Notes under the pieces: model-generated
Databases searched by the model: none
What the model was told of the DNA's origin: nothing
What the model saw: only the letters and a program-made list of their open reading frames with translations
Position numbers and translations under genes: made by a program
Shown: piece after piece, positions 32,996-41,637 of the stretch
How the letters are laid out: every line of letters starts with the position of its first letter
Numbering within the stretch: the stretch's first letter is position 1
From: Streptomyces daqingensis
GTDB taxonomy: Bacteria > Actinomycetota > Actinomycetes > Streptomycetales > Streptomycetaceae
Assembly (NCBI RefSeq): GCF_014645895.1
Contig: NZ_BMMP01000014.1
Span: 124,001-188,000 of the forward strand
DNA length: 64,000 bases
Reading direction: 5' to 3'

Positions 32996-34123
32996 GTGTT
33001 CCTCGCCCTACGCGATCTGCGCTTCGCCCGCGGTCGCTTCGCCCTGATGAGCGCGGTGGTCGCGCTCATCGCCGTGCTCGGCGTCCTGCTGTCCGGACTA
33101 GCCTCCGGTCTGGCGGACGCCGGTATATCCGGTCTTCGCGCGCTGCCCGTGACCCACATGGCCTTCGACGAGAAGGCGACCAGCGAGCAGTTCTCCCGCT
33201 CGACCGTGGAGGAGAAGGACTGGCAGGAATGGTCGAAGACCCCGGGCGTGGAGCGCGCGGAGCCCTTCGGGAACACTCTGGCCAGCGCCGAGGTGACCCA
33301 GGGTTCGAAGAAGGGCGAGCAGGTCAACCTCGCCGTCTTCGGCATGGCACCGGACTCCTCGATGGCCCCCACGCCGAACGAGGGTGAGGGCCTGGAAGAG
33401 GGCCGGGCGGGCATCGTGATCAGCCAGGAGATCGCCGACCTGGGCGTGCGGGTCGGCGATGTCCTGACCGCGGACAAGAGCGGCGTACGGCTGAAGGTCG
33501 TGGGCCTGGTCGAAGAGACCGTCTCCTACGGCCATATAGGCGCCGTCTACGCCGACCTCGACACCTGGCGGCATCTTCACTACGGACTGCCGGGGGACCT
33601 GCCCGAGGCCGCGAGCCGGCAGGCCACAGCCGTGGCCCTGTCCCTGAAGCCCGGCGCCGACATCGCCGCCGCGGAGAAGGCGACCGCGACCCGCGCGGAG
33701 ACCAAGGAGGCCACCTTCGACGCGTCTCCCGGTTACGCGGCCGAGTCGAGCACCATGACCCTGATCATGGGTTTCCTCTACGCCATCTCCGCCCTGGTGG
33801 TCGGTGCTTTCTTCACCGTCTGGACGGTCCAGCGCAAGTCCGAGATCGCTCTGCTGAAGGCGCTCGGCGCCTCCACCGGATACATCCTGCGAGACGCGCT
33901 CGCCCAGGTCGTGGCTGTGCTCGTCGGCGCCACGGTCACGGGCACCGCCGTCGGTCTGGCCCTCGGAAGCGCGATGATCGGCAAGGCTCCCTTCTCCCTC
34001 TCCGCCCCGGCCGTCGCCACCTCTTCCGGCCTCCTCATCGCCCTCGGGACCGTGGGTGCCGTCGTCGCCGTCCGCCGCATCACCGCCGTCGACCCCCTCA
34101 CCGCTCTGGGAGCCGCCCGATGA
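32996..34123 (+). CDS. ABC transporter permease, FtsX/MacB type
   Basis: A 375-aa membrane protein. The first helix is in the FLALRDLRFARGRFALMSAV segment, a large extracytoplasmic loop runs from about residue 40 to 240, and three C-terminal helices follow (TLIMGFLYAISALVVGAFFT onward) with the cytoplasmic EIALLKALGAS coupling loop. I chose GTG 32996, preceded by GGAGA, rather than the GTG at 32963. The stop overlaps the next start by 4 bases. With the ATPase it should form a mechanotransmission-type transporter for envelope substrates or antibiotics. Confidence 0.9.
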   Translation: MFLALRDLRFARGRFALMSAVVALIAVLGVLLSGLASGLADAGISGLRALPVTHMAFDEKATSEQFSRSTVEEKDWQEWSKTPGVERAEPFGNTLASAEVTQGSKKGEQVNLAVFGMAPDSSMAPTPNEGEGLEEGRAGIVISQEIADLGVRVGDVLTADKSGVRLKVVGLVEETVSYGHIGAVYADLDTWRHLHYGLPGDLPEAASRQATAVALSLKPGADIAAAEKATATRAETKEATFDASPGYAAESSTMTLIMGFLYAISALVVGAFFTVWTVQRKSEIALLKALGASTGYILRDALAQVVAVLVGATVTGTAVGLALGSAMIGKAPFSLSAPAVATSSGLLIALGTVGAVVAVRRITAVDPLTALGAAR

Positions 34124-34836
34124 CCACATCCGTCAGCGACCGCCAGGCCACCCCGGAGACCGCGGGCTCCGGCGAGCTGCGACTGGACGACGTCAGCCTC
34201 ACCCTGGGGGACGGCGACGCCGCAGTCACCGCCCTCGACCACGTCGACCTGTCTGTCGCCCCCGGCGAGTTCGTCGCCGTCGTCGGCCCGTCCGGGTCCG
34301 GCAAGTCCAGCCTCCTCGCCGTCGCCGGCGGCCTCCAGCGCCCCACTTCCGGCACCGTCCGGGTCGCCGGCGCCGAGCTGACCGGCCTGTCGGACAAGCA
34401 GCGCACCGCGGCCCGGCGCCACCACGTCGGCTTCGTCTTCCAGCAGTCGAACCTGCTGGCGTCCCTCACCGTCCTGGAGCAGCTCCTGCTGCCCCTGCAC
34501 ATCGACGGGCGCCTCGACACCGCGGCCCGCACCCGGGCGGCCGAACTCATCGATGCGGTCGGGCTCACCCACCGCACCGCCTCCAGGCCGCACCAGCTGT
34601 CCGGCGGAGAACGCCAGCGCGCGGGCCTGGCCCGGGCCCTGATGACCTCCCCCGCCGTCCTGCTCGTGGACGAACCCACCTCGGCGCTGGACCGGGTCCG
34701 CTCCGCCGAGGCGGTTCGGCTGATCGCCGAACAGACCCACGAACGCGGAACGGCCACGGTCATGGTCACTCACGAGACGGCGATAATGGACGCTGCCGAC
34801 CGGGTGCACGAGATGGTCGACGGCCGCCTGTCCTGA
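34120..34836 (+). CDS. ABC transporter ATP-binding protein (MacB/LolD type)
   Basis: A 238-aa ATPase partner of the FtsX-type permease. Walker A is GPSGSGKSS (residues about 59-67), the Q-loop VFQQSNLLASLTVLEQLLLP, the signature LSGGERQRAGLARAL, Walker B VLLVDEPTSALD and the switch MVTHE. The order and sequence are those of the LolD/MacB subfamily. ATG 34120 lies within the permease stop (ATGA), so translation is coupled. A TetR gene follows 59 bases downstream. Confidence 0.95.
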   Translation: MTTSVSDRQATPETAGSGELRLDDVSLTLGDGDAAVTALDHVDLSVAPGEFVAVVGPSGSGKSSLLAVAGGLQRPTSGTVRVAGAELTGLSDKQRTAARRHHVGFVFQQSNLLASLTVLEQLLLPLHIDGRLDTAARTRAAELIDAVGLTHRTASRPHQLSGGERQRAGLARALMTSPAVLLVDEPTSALDRVRSAEAVRLIAEQTHERGTATVMVTHETAIMDAADRVHEMVDGRLS

Positions 34837-34895
34837 CCGGCGCCGCCCACCGGACCTCGCTCCCGGCCCGTCCGCCACCCAGGAGCCCGTCCCGC

Positions 34896-35507
34896 ATGCC
34901 GAAGATCAACGCCTCCACCGTCGCCGAGCACCGCGCCCAGCAACGCGAGGCACTGATCGAGGCGGCAATCGACATCCTGGTGAACGAGGGCGCCACCGCC
35001 GTCACACCGGCGGCGGTCGGCGCCCTGGCAGGCCTGGCCCGCTCCAGCGTGTACCAGTACTTCGACTCCTCGGCAGCCCTCCTGACCACCGTCACGGAAG
35101 AAGCCTTCCGGCGCTCCAACGAGGCACTCACCCGCGCCATGGCCTCTGCGAACGGGCCGCTGGAACGCGTCGAGGCGTTCTTCCGGGAAAGCCTCCGCCT
35201 CGGCGCCGAAGGCGCACACCGGCCGGCCGCCGCCCTCATGAACGCCGGTCTCCATCCCGCCTGCCGGCAACGGCTGATGGAACTCCACAAGGAACAGGTC
35301 GAACCGTTCCGCGCAGCCGTCCGGCAGCTAGGTGCTCCCGAGCCCGCGCTCACGGCGGATCTGATCGCCGGAATACTGCACACAGCCCTGGCCGCGGTCG
35401 AGCACGGCACCCCCCTCGGCACGGTCACGGAACGCACCCTCACACTCGTGCGCCGGTGCCTCACCCCGCCCGGCAGCGCGGTTCACACATCGCCCGAAGG
35501 GCGCTGA
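34896..35507 (+). CDS. TetR/AcrR family transcriptional regulator
   Basis: A 203-aa repressor. The helix-turn-helix covers residues about 20-65, with ALIEAAIDILVNEGATAVTP and the recognition segment GLARSSVYQYFDSSAALLTT. The C-terminal ligand-binding part is divergent, as usual. AGGAG stands ten bases before ATG 34896. It is the last gene of the permease-ATPase-TetR operon and probably binds the inverted repeat at 32930-32953, switching on the transporter when its ligand appears. After its stop a run of nine C residues follows (35528-35536). Confidence 0.92.
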   Translation: MPKINASTVAEHRAQQREALIEAAIDILVNEGATAVTPAAVGALAGLARSSVYQYFDSSAALLTTVTEEAFRRSNEALTRAMASANGPLERVEAFFRESLRLGAEGAHRPAAALMNAGLHPACRQRLMELHKEQVEPFRAAVRQLGAPEPALTADLIAGILHTALAAVEHGTPLGTVTERTLTLVRRCLTPPGSAVHTSPEGR

Positions 35508-35612
35508 AGCCCTCATACCGGCGAGATCCCCCCCCCGGCCGGCCGAGGCCCGTCCGAATCAGGCGGCCCGGCTCAGCTCCGGCAGAGTCGGTTGTTCCTC
35601 GTTCCCGTCCTC

Positions 35613-36341
35613 TTACTCGGCGTCCGCGACGAGTTGGGCCGCCGCGAGCAGCTCCTCGGAGGTGACCCCCGCGGGCACCGGCTCGGGGGCCGGGGTCCGA
35701 AGCGGCGGCTGCCAGCCGCGCTCCGCGTCCCACCGACGCACGATCCGCGCGGGCGCTCCGGCGACCACGGCGTGGTCCGGGACCTCTCCCCGTACGACCG
35801 CTCCTGCCGCCACCACCACGTTGCGCCCGAGCCGCGCGCCCGGCAGGACCACTGATCCCGCGCCCAGCCAGCTTCCGGCGCCGATCTCCACGGGGGCGGT
35901 GCGGGGCCACTGCTTGCCGACCGGTTCGTGTGGATCGTCGTAGGAGTGGTTGGTGGAGGTGACGTAGACGTACGGGCCGCAGTAGACGTCGTCCCCGATG
36001 ACCACCGACCGCTGCGCGTCACCGATGACGTGGCTGCCGCGGCCCAGGACGACGCCGTCGCCGAGCGTCACCACAGGTGCGGGACCGAGGTCCAGGCCGG
36101 GCAGCATCCCGGCGCTCAGCGTGACCTCCCGGCCGATGACGCAGTGGGCGCCCAGCTCGATCCAGGGCGTGCCGAAGACCGTTCCCTGCGGGAAGGCCAG
36201 CCTCGTCCCCTCGCCGATGCGGCGGAAGGAGTACGGGCCCTGGTGCTCGGCGGTCACCGCGCCCGCTTGCTGCGCGAGGCGCCAGACGCCGTGCACCGCC
36301 CGGGAGGCGAGCGCTGCGGGGAGGTTCCGGATCGAGGGCAC
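35613..36341 (-). CDS. Acyltransferase with left-handed beta-helix (hexapeptide, WbbJ-like)
   Basis: A 242-aa O-acetyltransferase-type protein. Hexapeptide repeats run from about residue 60 to 195 (LGDGVVLGRGSHVIGDAQRS, VVIGDDVYCGPYVYVTSTNH, IGAGSWLGAGSVVLPGARLG, VVAAGAVVRGEVPDHAVVAG). The STNHSYDDP loop provides the catalytic His seen in such enzymes. It most likely acetylates a sugar of a cell-surface polymer or secondary metabolite. The start is uncertain: GTG 36341 (VPSIRNLP) is my choice, and ATG 36404 or 36413 would add about 20 residues. It is divergent from the gamma-carbonic-anhydrase-like gene. Confidence 0.87.
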   Translation of the reverse strand: MPSIRNLPAALASRAVHGVWRLAQQAGAVTAEHQGPYSFRRIGEGTRLAFPQGTVFGTPWIELGAHCVIGREVTLSAGMLPGLDLGPAPVVTLGDGVVLGRGSHVIGDAQRSVVIGDDVYCGPYVYVTSTNHSYDDPHEPVGKQWPRTAPVEIGAGSWLGAGSVVLPGARLGRNVVVAAGAVVRGEVPDHAVVAGAPARIVRRWDAERGWQPPLRTPAPEPVPAGVTSEELLAAAQLVADAE

Positions 36342-36470
36342 GCCGTCACGGTAGTGCGCGCGGGCCCGAGCGGAGAGGACGGTCCCCTGTGATCTTCCAC
36401 CCATCCATCGCATACGGTTCAGCGGGAGGCTGGCGTACAGCCGGGCGGGAAGCGAACGGAGACGAAGACG

Positions 36471-37013
36471 ATGACGGAGCAGCGACCGGTGATCGCGGGC
36501 GTGAGCGGCAGGGTTCCCAAGATCGACGAGGACGCCTTCACCGCACCGACCTCGGTGGTCGTGGGCGACGTGACCATGGGGGCTGCGTCAAGTGTCTGGT
36601 ACGGCGCGGTACTTCGTGCGGACTGCGACTCCGTCACCCTGGGGGCCGGCTCCAACATCCAGGACAACTGCACGGTGCACGCCGACCCCGGCTACCCCAC
36701 GCACGTAGGCGAGGGCGTCTCGGTCGGGCACAACGCCGTACTGCACGGCTGCGTCGTGGAGGACGGCGTCCTGGTCGGAATGAGCGCCACCGTCCTCAAC
36801 GGCGCCCGCATCGGGGAGGGTTCCCTGATCGCCGCGCACGCGCTCGTCCCCCAGGGCATGCAGGTGCCCCCGGGGTCGCTGGTCGCGGGAGTGCCGGCCA
36901 AGGTCAAGCGCGAGCTGACCTCCGAGGAGCGCGAGGGCATCCGGGCCAACGCGGAGATGTACCAGCACCTGGCACGCGCCCACCGCGACGAGGTCACTCC
37001 CGTCGGCGAGTGA
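36471..37013 (+). CDS. Gamma carbonic anhydrase family protein
   Basis: A 180-aa trimer-forming left-handed beta-helix protein. The three zinc-ligand histidines are visible in DNCTVHADPG, VGHNAVLHGC (His at positions 3 and 8). GAVLRADCDSVTLGAGSNIQ and VAGVPAKVKRELTSEE are further family marks. ATG 36471 has GGAGACG upstream. Homologues reversibly hydrate CO2 or serve as scaffold proteins, and activity in actinobacteria is seldom tested. It is convergent with dedA, with only 3 bases between stops. Confidence 0.93.
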   Translation: MTEQRPVIAGVSGRVPKIDEDAFTAPTSVVVGDVTMGAASSVWYGAVLRADCDSVTLGAGSNIQDNCTVHADPGYPTHVGEGVSVGHNAVLHGCVVEDGVLVGMSATVLNGARIGEGSLIAAHALVPQGMQVPPGSLVAGVPAKVKRELTSEEREGIRANAEMYQHLARAHRDEVTPVGE

Positions 37014-37016
37014 CGG

Positions 37017-37796
37017 TCAGTCGGTCCGCTCGGCGGCCGGGACCGCCTCCCGGCCGCCGGCCTTGTCGCCGCCCGTCGCCGCACCTGCCTCGCCCGGAGC
37101 GTCGGCTCCGCTGTCGCCCGCCCCCTCGCGGGGGGCATCCGGCGTCTGGGCGCTGGAGGCCAGCGGTTCGCCCTGGGCGCCCGCCTGCTCCGCCTCGGCC
37201 TTCCGGGACCGGCGCCGGAGTACGAGCATCGAACCGATTCCGAAGAGGACGGCGACGACCAGGCCCAGCCAGGAGAAGCGCTTGAGCCACGCCTCCGCGA
37301 CGATGCCCACGTAGTAGATGACGGCCGTGGTGCCGCCCGCCCAGACGATCCCGCCCAGCACGTTGGCGGTGGCGAACTTCCAGTACGGCATCTTCAGCAC
37401 ACCGGCCAGCGGGCCCGCGAAGATGCGCAGCAGGGCCACGAAGCGGCCGAAGAAGACGGCCCACATCCCCCAGCGCTCGAAGGAGCGTTCCGCGGTGGCG
37501 ACATGGTGGGGTCCGAAGTGTTTCGGGAACTTCCGTCCGAGCCAGGCCAGCAGGGGTTTGCCGCCTCTGCGTCCGATGGCGTAGCCGATGGAGTCGCCGA
37601 CGATGGCGCCCGTCGTGGCGCACGCGCCGAGGACGAGCGGGTCGATCTCACCGTGCTGGGAGGCCAGAAGCGCGGAGCTGACGAGGATGATCTCGCCGGG
37701 GAGCGGGATACCCAGGCTCTCCAGCCCGATCACCAGCCCCACGAGGAGGTAGATGCTCACCGCCGGCACGTTCTCGAGCCACTCCTGGACGTGCAA
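37017..37796 (-). CDS. DedA family membrane protein
   Basis: A 259-aa inner-membrane protein of the DedA family, now associated with undecaprenyl-phosphate and lipid flipping. LESLGIPLPGEIILVSSALL is the signature, and GYAIGRRGGKPLLAWLGRKF, FFGRFVALLRIFAGPLAGVL and YWKFATANVLGGIVWAGGTT are the re-entrant and helix motifs. The start is TTG 37796 (reading LHVQEWLENVPA), since GGAGG lies eight bases upstream and homologues begin MHVQEW. The C-terminal about 65 residues are a charged Ala/Gly/Asp-rich tail. UppP (40578) in the same neighbourhood acts on the same lipid carrier. Confidence 0.93.
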   Translation of the reverse strand: MHVQEWLENVPAVSIYLLVGLVIGLESLGIPLPGEIILVSSALLASQHGEIDPLVLGACATTGAIVGDSIGYAIGRRGGKPLLAWLGRKFPKHFGPHHVATAERSFERWGMWAVFFGRFVALLRIFAGPLAGVLKMPYWKFATANVLGGIVWAGGTTAVIYYVGIVAEAWLKRFSWLGLVVAVLFGIGSMLVLRRRSRKAEAEQAGAQGEPLASSAQTPDAPREGAGDSGADAPGEAGAATGGDKAGGREAVPAAERTD

Positions 37797-37970
37797 CTGT
37801 GCATCCTCCCGCCGGTGATGAACGCGGGAGGCATTCGGTCCGGTGGTCAACCCGCGCACGCCGCCCGCACTCCGCGGGCACACGTTCCGCAGCCTAACCG
37901 ATGCGCGGGAACAGCGTTCCGCGCCGCCGCAGGCGGCCCAGAGCGGCGGCGGGAGAACGTCCGGCGGAGG

Positions 37971-38429
37971 TCAGGCGGTGTGCGGCCGCAGCGTCCAGAT
38001 GATCTTCATCTCGCCGGTGACGGCGCCGTCCTCGCGGGTGATCGAGACCTGCACCGGGAACTCCGGCCGGTCCCCGGCGTCGAGCTCCGCGAGCACCTCA
38101 GCGACCGGCCGGCCCAGCTCCGCCGTCGCGGTCACGGTCCCCATCGCGAGCTTCTTGTAGTCGATCTCGGCCCGTACGGCCAGCGGCACCGCGCGCTTGA
38201 GCTGGTCCCCGAAGGCGGCGAGCACGATCGCGCCGCTGGCCGACTCGGCCAGCGTGAACATCGCACCCGCGTGCGGGCCGCCCACGTGGTTATGGAAGGC
38301 GCTCTGGTCGGGCAGGACGACGACGGCACGCTCCGGGGTCGTCTCGGAGAACTCCAGGTTGAGCGTGCCTGCCATCGGGACGGTGGTCGCCATCATCTCG
38401 CCGATGGACGGAAGGGATTCTGTGGGCAT
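37971..38429 (-). CDS. DUF4442 hotdog-fold thioesterase-like protein
   Basis: A 152-aa hotdog-fold protein. The core is SAFHNHVGGPHAGAMFTLAE, where the His/Gly-rich turn precedes the long central helix, followed by AVPLAVRAEIDYKKLAMGTV and FPVQVSITREDGAVTGEMKI. This matches the DUF4442/YiiD-like branch of acyl-CoA thioesterases. The acyl substrate is not known. It stands alone, with 174 bases before the dedA start and 100 bases before the methyltransferase-like gene end. Confidence 0.88.
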   Translation of the reverse strand: MPTESLPSIGEMMATTVPMAGTLNLEFSETTPERAVVVLPDQSAFHNHVGGPHAGAMFTLAESASGAIVLAAFGDQLKRAVPLAVRAEIDYKKLAMGTVTATAELGRPVAEVLAELDAGDRPEFPVQVSITREDGAVTGEMKIIWTLRPHTA

Positions 38430-38529
38430 GCCCGGACGTTACCACTGAGTAACCACGGTCGGTAAGCCCCCTCCGGCAGCGGGCGCCGGCCGGACACCGC
38501 AGGTCGGGCGCCGACGGGCGGCCGGCCCG

Positions 38530-39438
38530 TCAGCCGATGGTGAAGGCACCCTCGGGCGGTACCGGGGACGGACTTGCGTCCCCGTCGTGCACCGGCTTCC
38601 TGCCCTCGGTGAGCCGGGCCAGCGCCGCACCCGCCTCGACCCTCGCGGGGAAGGCGTCCGAGGCGGTGCGGCGGGAGAGCTCCGCGAGCGGCAGCGGCTG
38701 GTGCGCGCCCACGAGCACGGTGTTGCCGAACCGGCGCCCGCGCAGCACGGAGGGTTCCGCGATGAGGCACATGTGCGGGAACACCTCGGCGAAAGTGGCC
38801 AGTTGCGCCCCCACGAAGGGGAAGGGCGCCGAATCGGCGAGGTTGGCGATGTACATGCCGTGCGGGCGGAGGACGCGGCAGGCCGCACGGGCGTAGCCGA
38901 GGGTGGTCAGGTGCGCCGGAACGTGGACGCCGCCGTAGACGTCGGCGACCACGGCGTCCGCCGACTCCGCCGGTGAGGCGTCGAGGAAGCTGCGGGCGTC
39001 CGCGGCCTCGACCACGACACCGGACTCCTCCGGCAGCGGGAGGTGCTCCCCGACGAGCGCGGACAACTCCTCGTCCATCTCGGCCACGCGCTGCCGGGAC
39101 CCGGGCCGGGTGGCGGCGACGTAGCGGGGCAGGGTCAGGGCGCCACCGCCGAGGTGCAGCACGTCGAGCGGGCGTGCGTCCTCGGCGGCGAGGTCGAGGA
39201 CGTGGGCGACCCGCCGCGCGTACTCGAACTCCAGGTGCCTGGGGTCGCGCAGGTCGACGTACGACTGGGGAGCGCCGTCGACGGTGAGCAGCCAGGCGTC
39301 CGGCCGGTCGACGTCGGGCATCAGCTTGGCGGTCCCCGAGCCGACGGTCCGCATCACGGGTATCGCCTCGGGCTCGGGCGGCACCTCCGGCGCCGGGGAC
39401 TGACGGCTTCCCTGCTGTTCGGGCTGGTTCTTCTCCAC
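38530..39438 (-). CDS. Spermidine synthase-like protein (aminopropyl/methyltransferase fold)
   Basis: A 302-aa protein with a spermidine-synthase-type Rossmann domain. DVLHLGGGALTLPRYVAATR is the SAM-type glycine loop, QRVAEMDEELSALVGEHL follows with the acidic residue at the end of strand 2, and DARSFLDA and DAVVADVYGGVHVPAHLTT correspond to the later motifs. The catalytic residue pattern of true spermidine synthases (GGGDG and DSSDP) is changed, so aminopropyl transfer is doubtful. The N-terminal about 30 residues are Gln/Pro/Glu-rich. The start is GTG 39438. The role is unknown. Confidence 0.87.
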   Translation of the reverse strand: MEKNQPEQQGSRQSPAPEVPPEPEAIPVMRTVGSGTAKLMPDVDRPDAWLLTVDGAPQSYVDLRDPRHLEFEYARRVAHVLDLAAEDARPLDVLHLGGGALTLPRYVAATRPGSRQRVAEMDEELSALVGEHLPLPEESGVVVEAADARSFLDASPAESADAVVADVYGGVHVPAHLTTLGYARAACRVLRPHGMYIANLADSAPFPFVGAQLATFAEVFPHMCLIAEPSVLRGRRFGNTVLVGAHQPLPLAELSRRTASDAFPARVEAGAALARLTEGRKPVHDGDASPSPVPPEGAFTIG

Positions 39439-39744
39439 CGTCCCATTGTGGGGCGTGCGGGGCGCCGCCCGTACGCACGCTGCGGCGGCAGCGGTGCAGG
39501 CCGCGGAGGGGCGGCTCGCCGCACGGGAGCGGCCGCCTCGGCTGCTGCGGACGTGCCCACGGAGGTCACATGGGAACGCGCGTACGGTCCGAACGCCCCA
39601 ACAGCCGTATAGCGAGCGAGTTTTCCCGCCCTCGTCCCGAGCCCCGCGTCCGGCCGCCGCGGCATCCCTTCTCCCGTGTGTGACGCCGCACTTCCGGCGT
39701 TCTCACCCCGCGGAGCCCCCGGAACGTCCGTTACGCTCGCCGAC
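39439..39744. other. Divergent intergenic region without recognised gene
   Basis: This stretch separates the spermidine-synthase-like gene and the VTT membrane protein gene. Open frames here are short and show no family pattern. A TATAGC element near 39609 resembles a minus-10 box for the rightward gene, but no matching minus-35 box is clear. Part of it could be coding if the VTT gene starts at GTG 39676. Confidence 0.4.
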
Positions 39745-40458
39745 GTGCCGGTAACCGCCACGCAGTCCGCCGAGCCGACCAGCCGGCTGGCACGGACGCT
39801 GCTCTCGCCCAGGTGCCGCCTGGCCCTGCTGCTGGTGCTCCTGTGCGCCGGCGGCATATCGGTGCTGGTGTACGAGCCGCAGCGGTTCTTCATCCACGGC
39901 CTGCCTCCGCACCTCTCGAGCGGCGTGGCGGGCGTCGTCTTCACCGTGGCGTACGGCCTGTGCACGGCGGCCTTCGTCCCGCGCCCCGTCCTCAACGTCG
40001 CCGCGGGCGCGCTGTTCGGCATCGAGGCCGGCACCGTCTCGGCCGTCGTCGGGACGGTCATCGGCTCCGGCATCGCGTTCGGCCTGGGACGCATGCTCGG
40101 CCAGGACGCCCTGCGCCCCATGCTGCGGGCGCGGTGGCTCAGCGCGGCGGACCGCCAACTCAGCAAGCACGGCTTCCGTTCGATGCTGGTGATCCGGCTG
40201 CTGCCCGGTGTCCCCTTCGCGGCCTCCAACTACGGGGCGGCCGTCTCCCGGATGACATGGCCCGCGTTCCTCGCGGCCACAGCGCTTGGCGTGATCCCCA
40301 ACACCGCCGCGTACGTGATCGCCGGCAGCCACGCCGCGGCGCCGACCTCGCCCGTCTTCCTCGCCGCGTTCGGCTTCATCGCCCTGTCCGGCCTGGGCGG
40401 CGCCGTCGTCGCCTGGCGCAAGCGCGCGATGCTGCGCGACACCGAACCGCGCCCGTAG
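39745..40458 (+). CDS. VTT/TMEM64 (TVP38) family membrane protein
   Basis: A 237-aa membrane protein of the DedA-related VTT superfamily. A helix at about residues 20-40 is followed by FVPRPVLNVAAGALFGIEAG, the glycine-rich GTVIGSGIAFGLGRMLG and IRLLPGVPFAASNYGAAVS, the re-entrant loop signature, then WPAFLAATALGVIPNTAAYV. Such proteins are thought to move lipids between membrane leaflets. I chose GTG 39745 (VPVTATQSAEP); GTG 39676 would add 23 codons. It lies 119 bases upstream of uppP on the same strand, and dedA lies on the other side, so lipid-carrier handling is a local theme. Confidence 0.88.
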   Translation: MPVTATQSAEPTSRLARTLLSPRCRLALLLVLLCAGGISVLVYEPQRFFIHGLPPHLSSGVAGVVFTVAYGLCTAAFVPRPVLNVAAGALFGIEAGTVSAVVGTVIGSGIAFGLGRMLGQDALRPMLRARWLSAADRQLSKHGFRSMLVIRLLPGVPFAASNYGAAVSRMTWPAFLAATALGVIPNTAAYVIAGSHAAAPTSPVFLAAFGFIALSGLGGAVVAWRKRAMLRDTEPRP

Positions 40459-40577
40459 AACCCGTCCGCGCCCCCCTGAGGCCGCGTCATCCAGCCGCTG
40501 TAGTGTGCTCCGCGTGATCGCGGCGCGCGCTCGCGCGGCTCACCGGCATGTCTGATGACAGGACGGGTCTTAAGCAG

Positions 40578-41465
40578 ATGTCTTGGTTCGAATCGTTCAT
40601 CCTCGGGCTCGTCCAGGGACTGACCGAATTCCTCCCGATCTCCTCCAGCGCCCACCTCCGGCTCACCGCGGCCTTCGCGGGCTGGGAGGACCCGGGGGCC
40701 GCGTTCACCGCCGTCACGCAGATCGGGACGGAGGCGGCGGTCATCATCTTCTTCCGCAAGGACATCGCCCGCATCGTCTCCGCGTGGTTCCGCTCGCTGA
40801 CCGACCGCGAGATGCGGCGCGACCACGACGCGCAGATGGGCTGGCTGGTGATCGTCGGCTCGATCCCCATCGGCGTGCTCGGACTGACGCTCAAGGACCA
40901 GATCGAGGGGCCCTTCAGGGACCTCCGCCTGATCGCCACCACCCTGATCGTGCTGGGCGTCGTCCTCGGCATCGCCGACAGGCTCGCCGCCCGCGACGCA
41001 CACGGCGGAGAGAACCGGCCGCGCCGCGAGCGCAAGACGCTGGAGCAGCTGACGGTCAGGGACGGGCTCCTCTACGGCTGCGCCCAGGCGCTGGCCCTGG
41101 TGCCGGGCGTCTCCCGGTCGGGCGCCACCATCAGCGGCGGCCTGTTCATGGGCTACACGCGTGAGGCCGCGGCACGCTACTCGTTCCTGCTGGCCATCCC
41201 GGCGGTGATGGCCTCCGGGGTGTTCGAGCTGACGGAGATCGGCGAAGGCCACGTCTCCTGGGGGCCGACGGTCTTCGCGACGCTGCTCGCCTTCTTCGTG
41301 GCGTACGCGGTGATCGCCTGGTTCATGAAGTTCATCTCCACGCGCAGCTTCATGCCCTTCGTGATCTACCGCATCCTGCTGGGCGTGCTGCTGTTCGTAC
41401 TGGTCGCCACGGGCGTGCTGAGTCCCAACGAAGGCGCGTCGTCCGGAGGCGTCTCCTCAGGCTGA
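40578..41465 (+). CDS. uppP: Undecaprenyl-diphosphate phosphatase UppP (BacA)
   Basis: A 295-aa membrane phosphatase that recycles undecaprenyl diphosphate to the monophosphate carrier needed for peptidoglycan and wall polymers; extra copies give bacitracin tolerance. The two active-site motifs are GLTEFLPISSSAHLRL (residues about 12-27, with Glu and the Ser run) and PGVSRSGATISGGLFMG (Arg). About eight helices are predicted. I used ATG 40578 (MSWFESFILGLVQG), as homologues start here; ATG 40548 is ten codons upstream. Confidence 0.96.
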   Translation: MSWFESFILGLVQGLTEFLPISSSAHLRLTAAFAGWEDPGAAFTAVTQIGTEAAVIIFFRKDIARIVSAWFRSLTDREMRRDHDAQMGWLVIVGSIPIGVLGLTLKDQIEGPFRDLRLIATTLIVLGVVLGIADRLAARDAHGGENRPRRERKTLEQLTVRDGLLYGCAQALALVPGVSRSGATISGGLFMGYTREAAARYSFLLAIPAVMASGVFELTEIGEGHVSWGPTVFATLLAFFVAYAVIAWFMKFISTRSFMPFVIYRILLGVLLFVLVATGVLSPNEGASSGGVSSG

Positions 41466-41499
41466 CCCGTGGGACCGGGTGGGGCTCGACGGGCCCGGG

Positions 41500-41519
41500 G
41501 CGCACCGCGCGAGGTGCGC
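41500..41519 (+). terminator. Hairpin downstream of uppP
   Basis: GCGCACC (41500-41506) and GGTGCGC (41513-41519) form a 7-base stem with a 6-base loop, 35 bases after the uppP stop. There is no T-run, as usual in high-GC actinomycetes. It would separate uppP from the DMT gene starting at 41638. Confidence 0.4.
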
Positions 41520-41637
41520 GAGAGTGCAGTCCTGGGGCCGTACGGCAGTACGCGCCCGCAGCACGGTGACGCCTCTCCCTCAATGGAGGCATCGTTGACG
41601 GTATGAACCGGATGTGCCTGTTCCGGCTGGTTCGGCC

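Noticed and set aside
35524-35540. Run of nine C residues after the TetR gene as a sign of a frameshifted gene end
   Set aside because: The TetR frame already ends at 35507 after a normal-length domain, and no conserved sequence continues in another frame.
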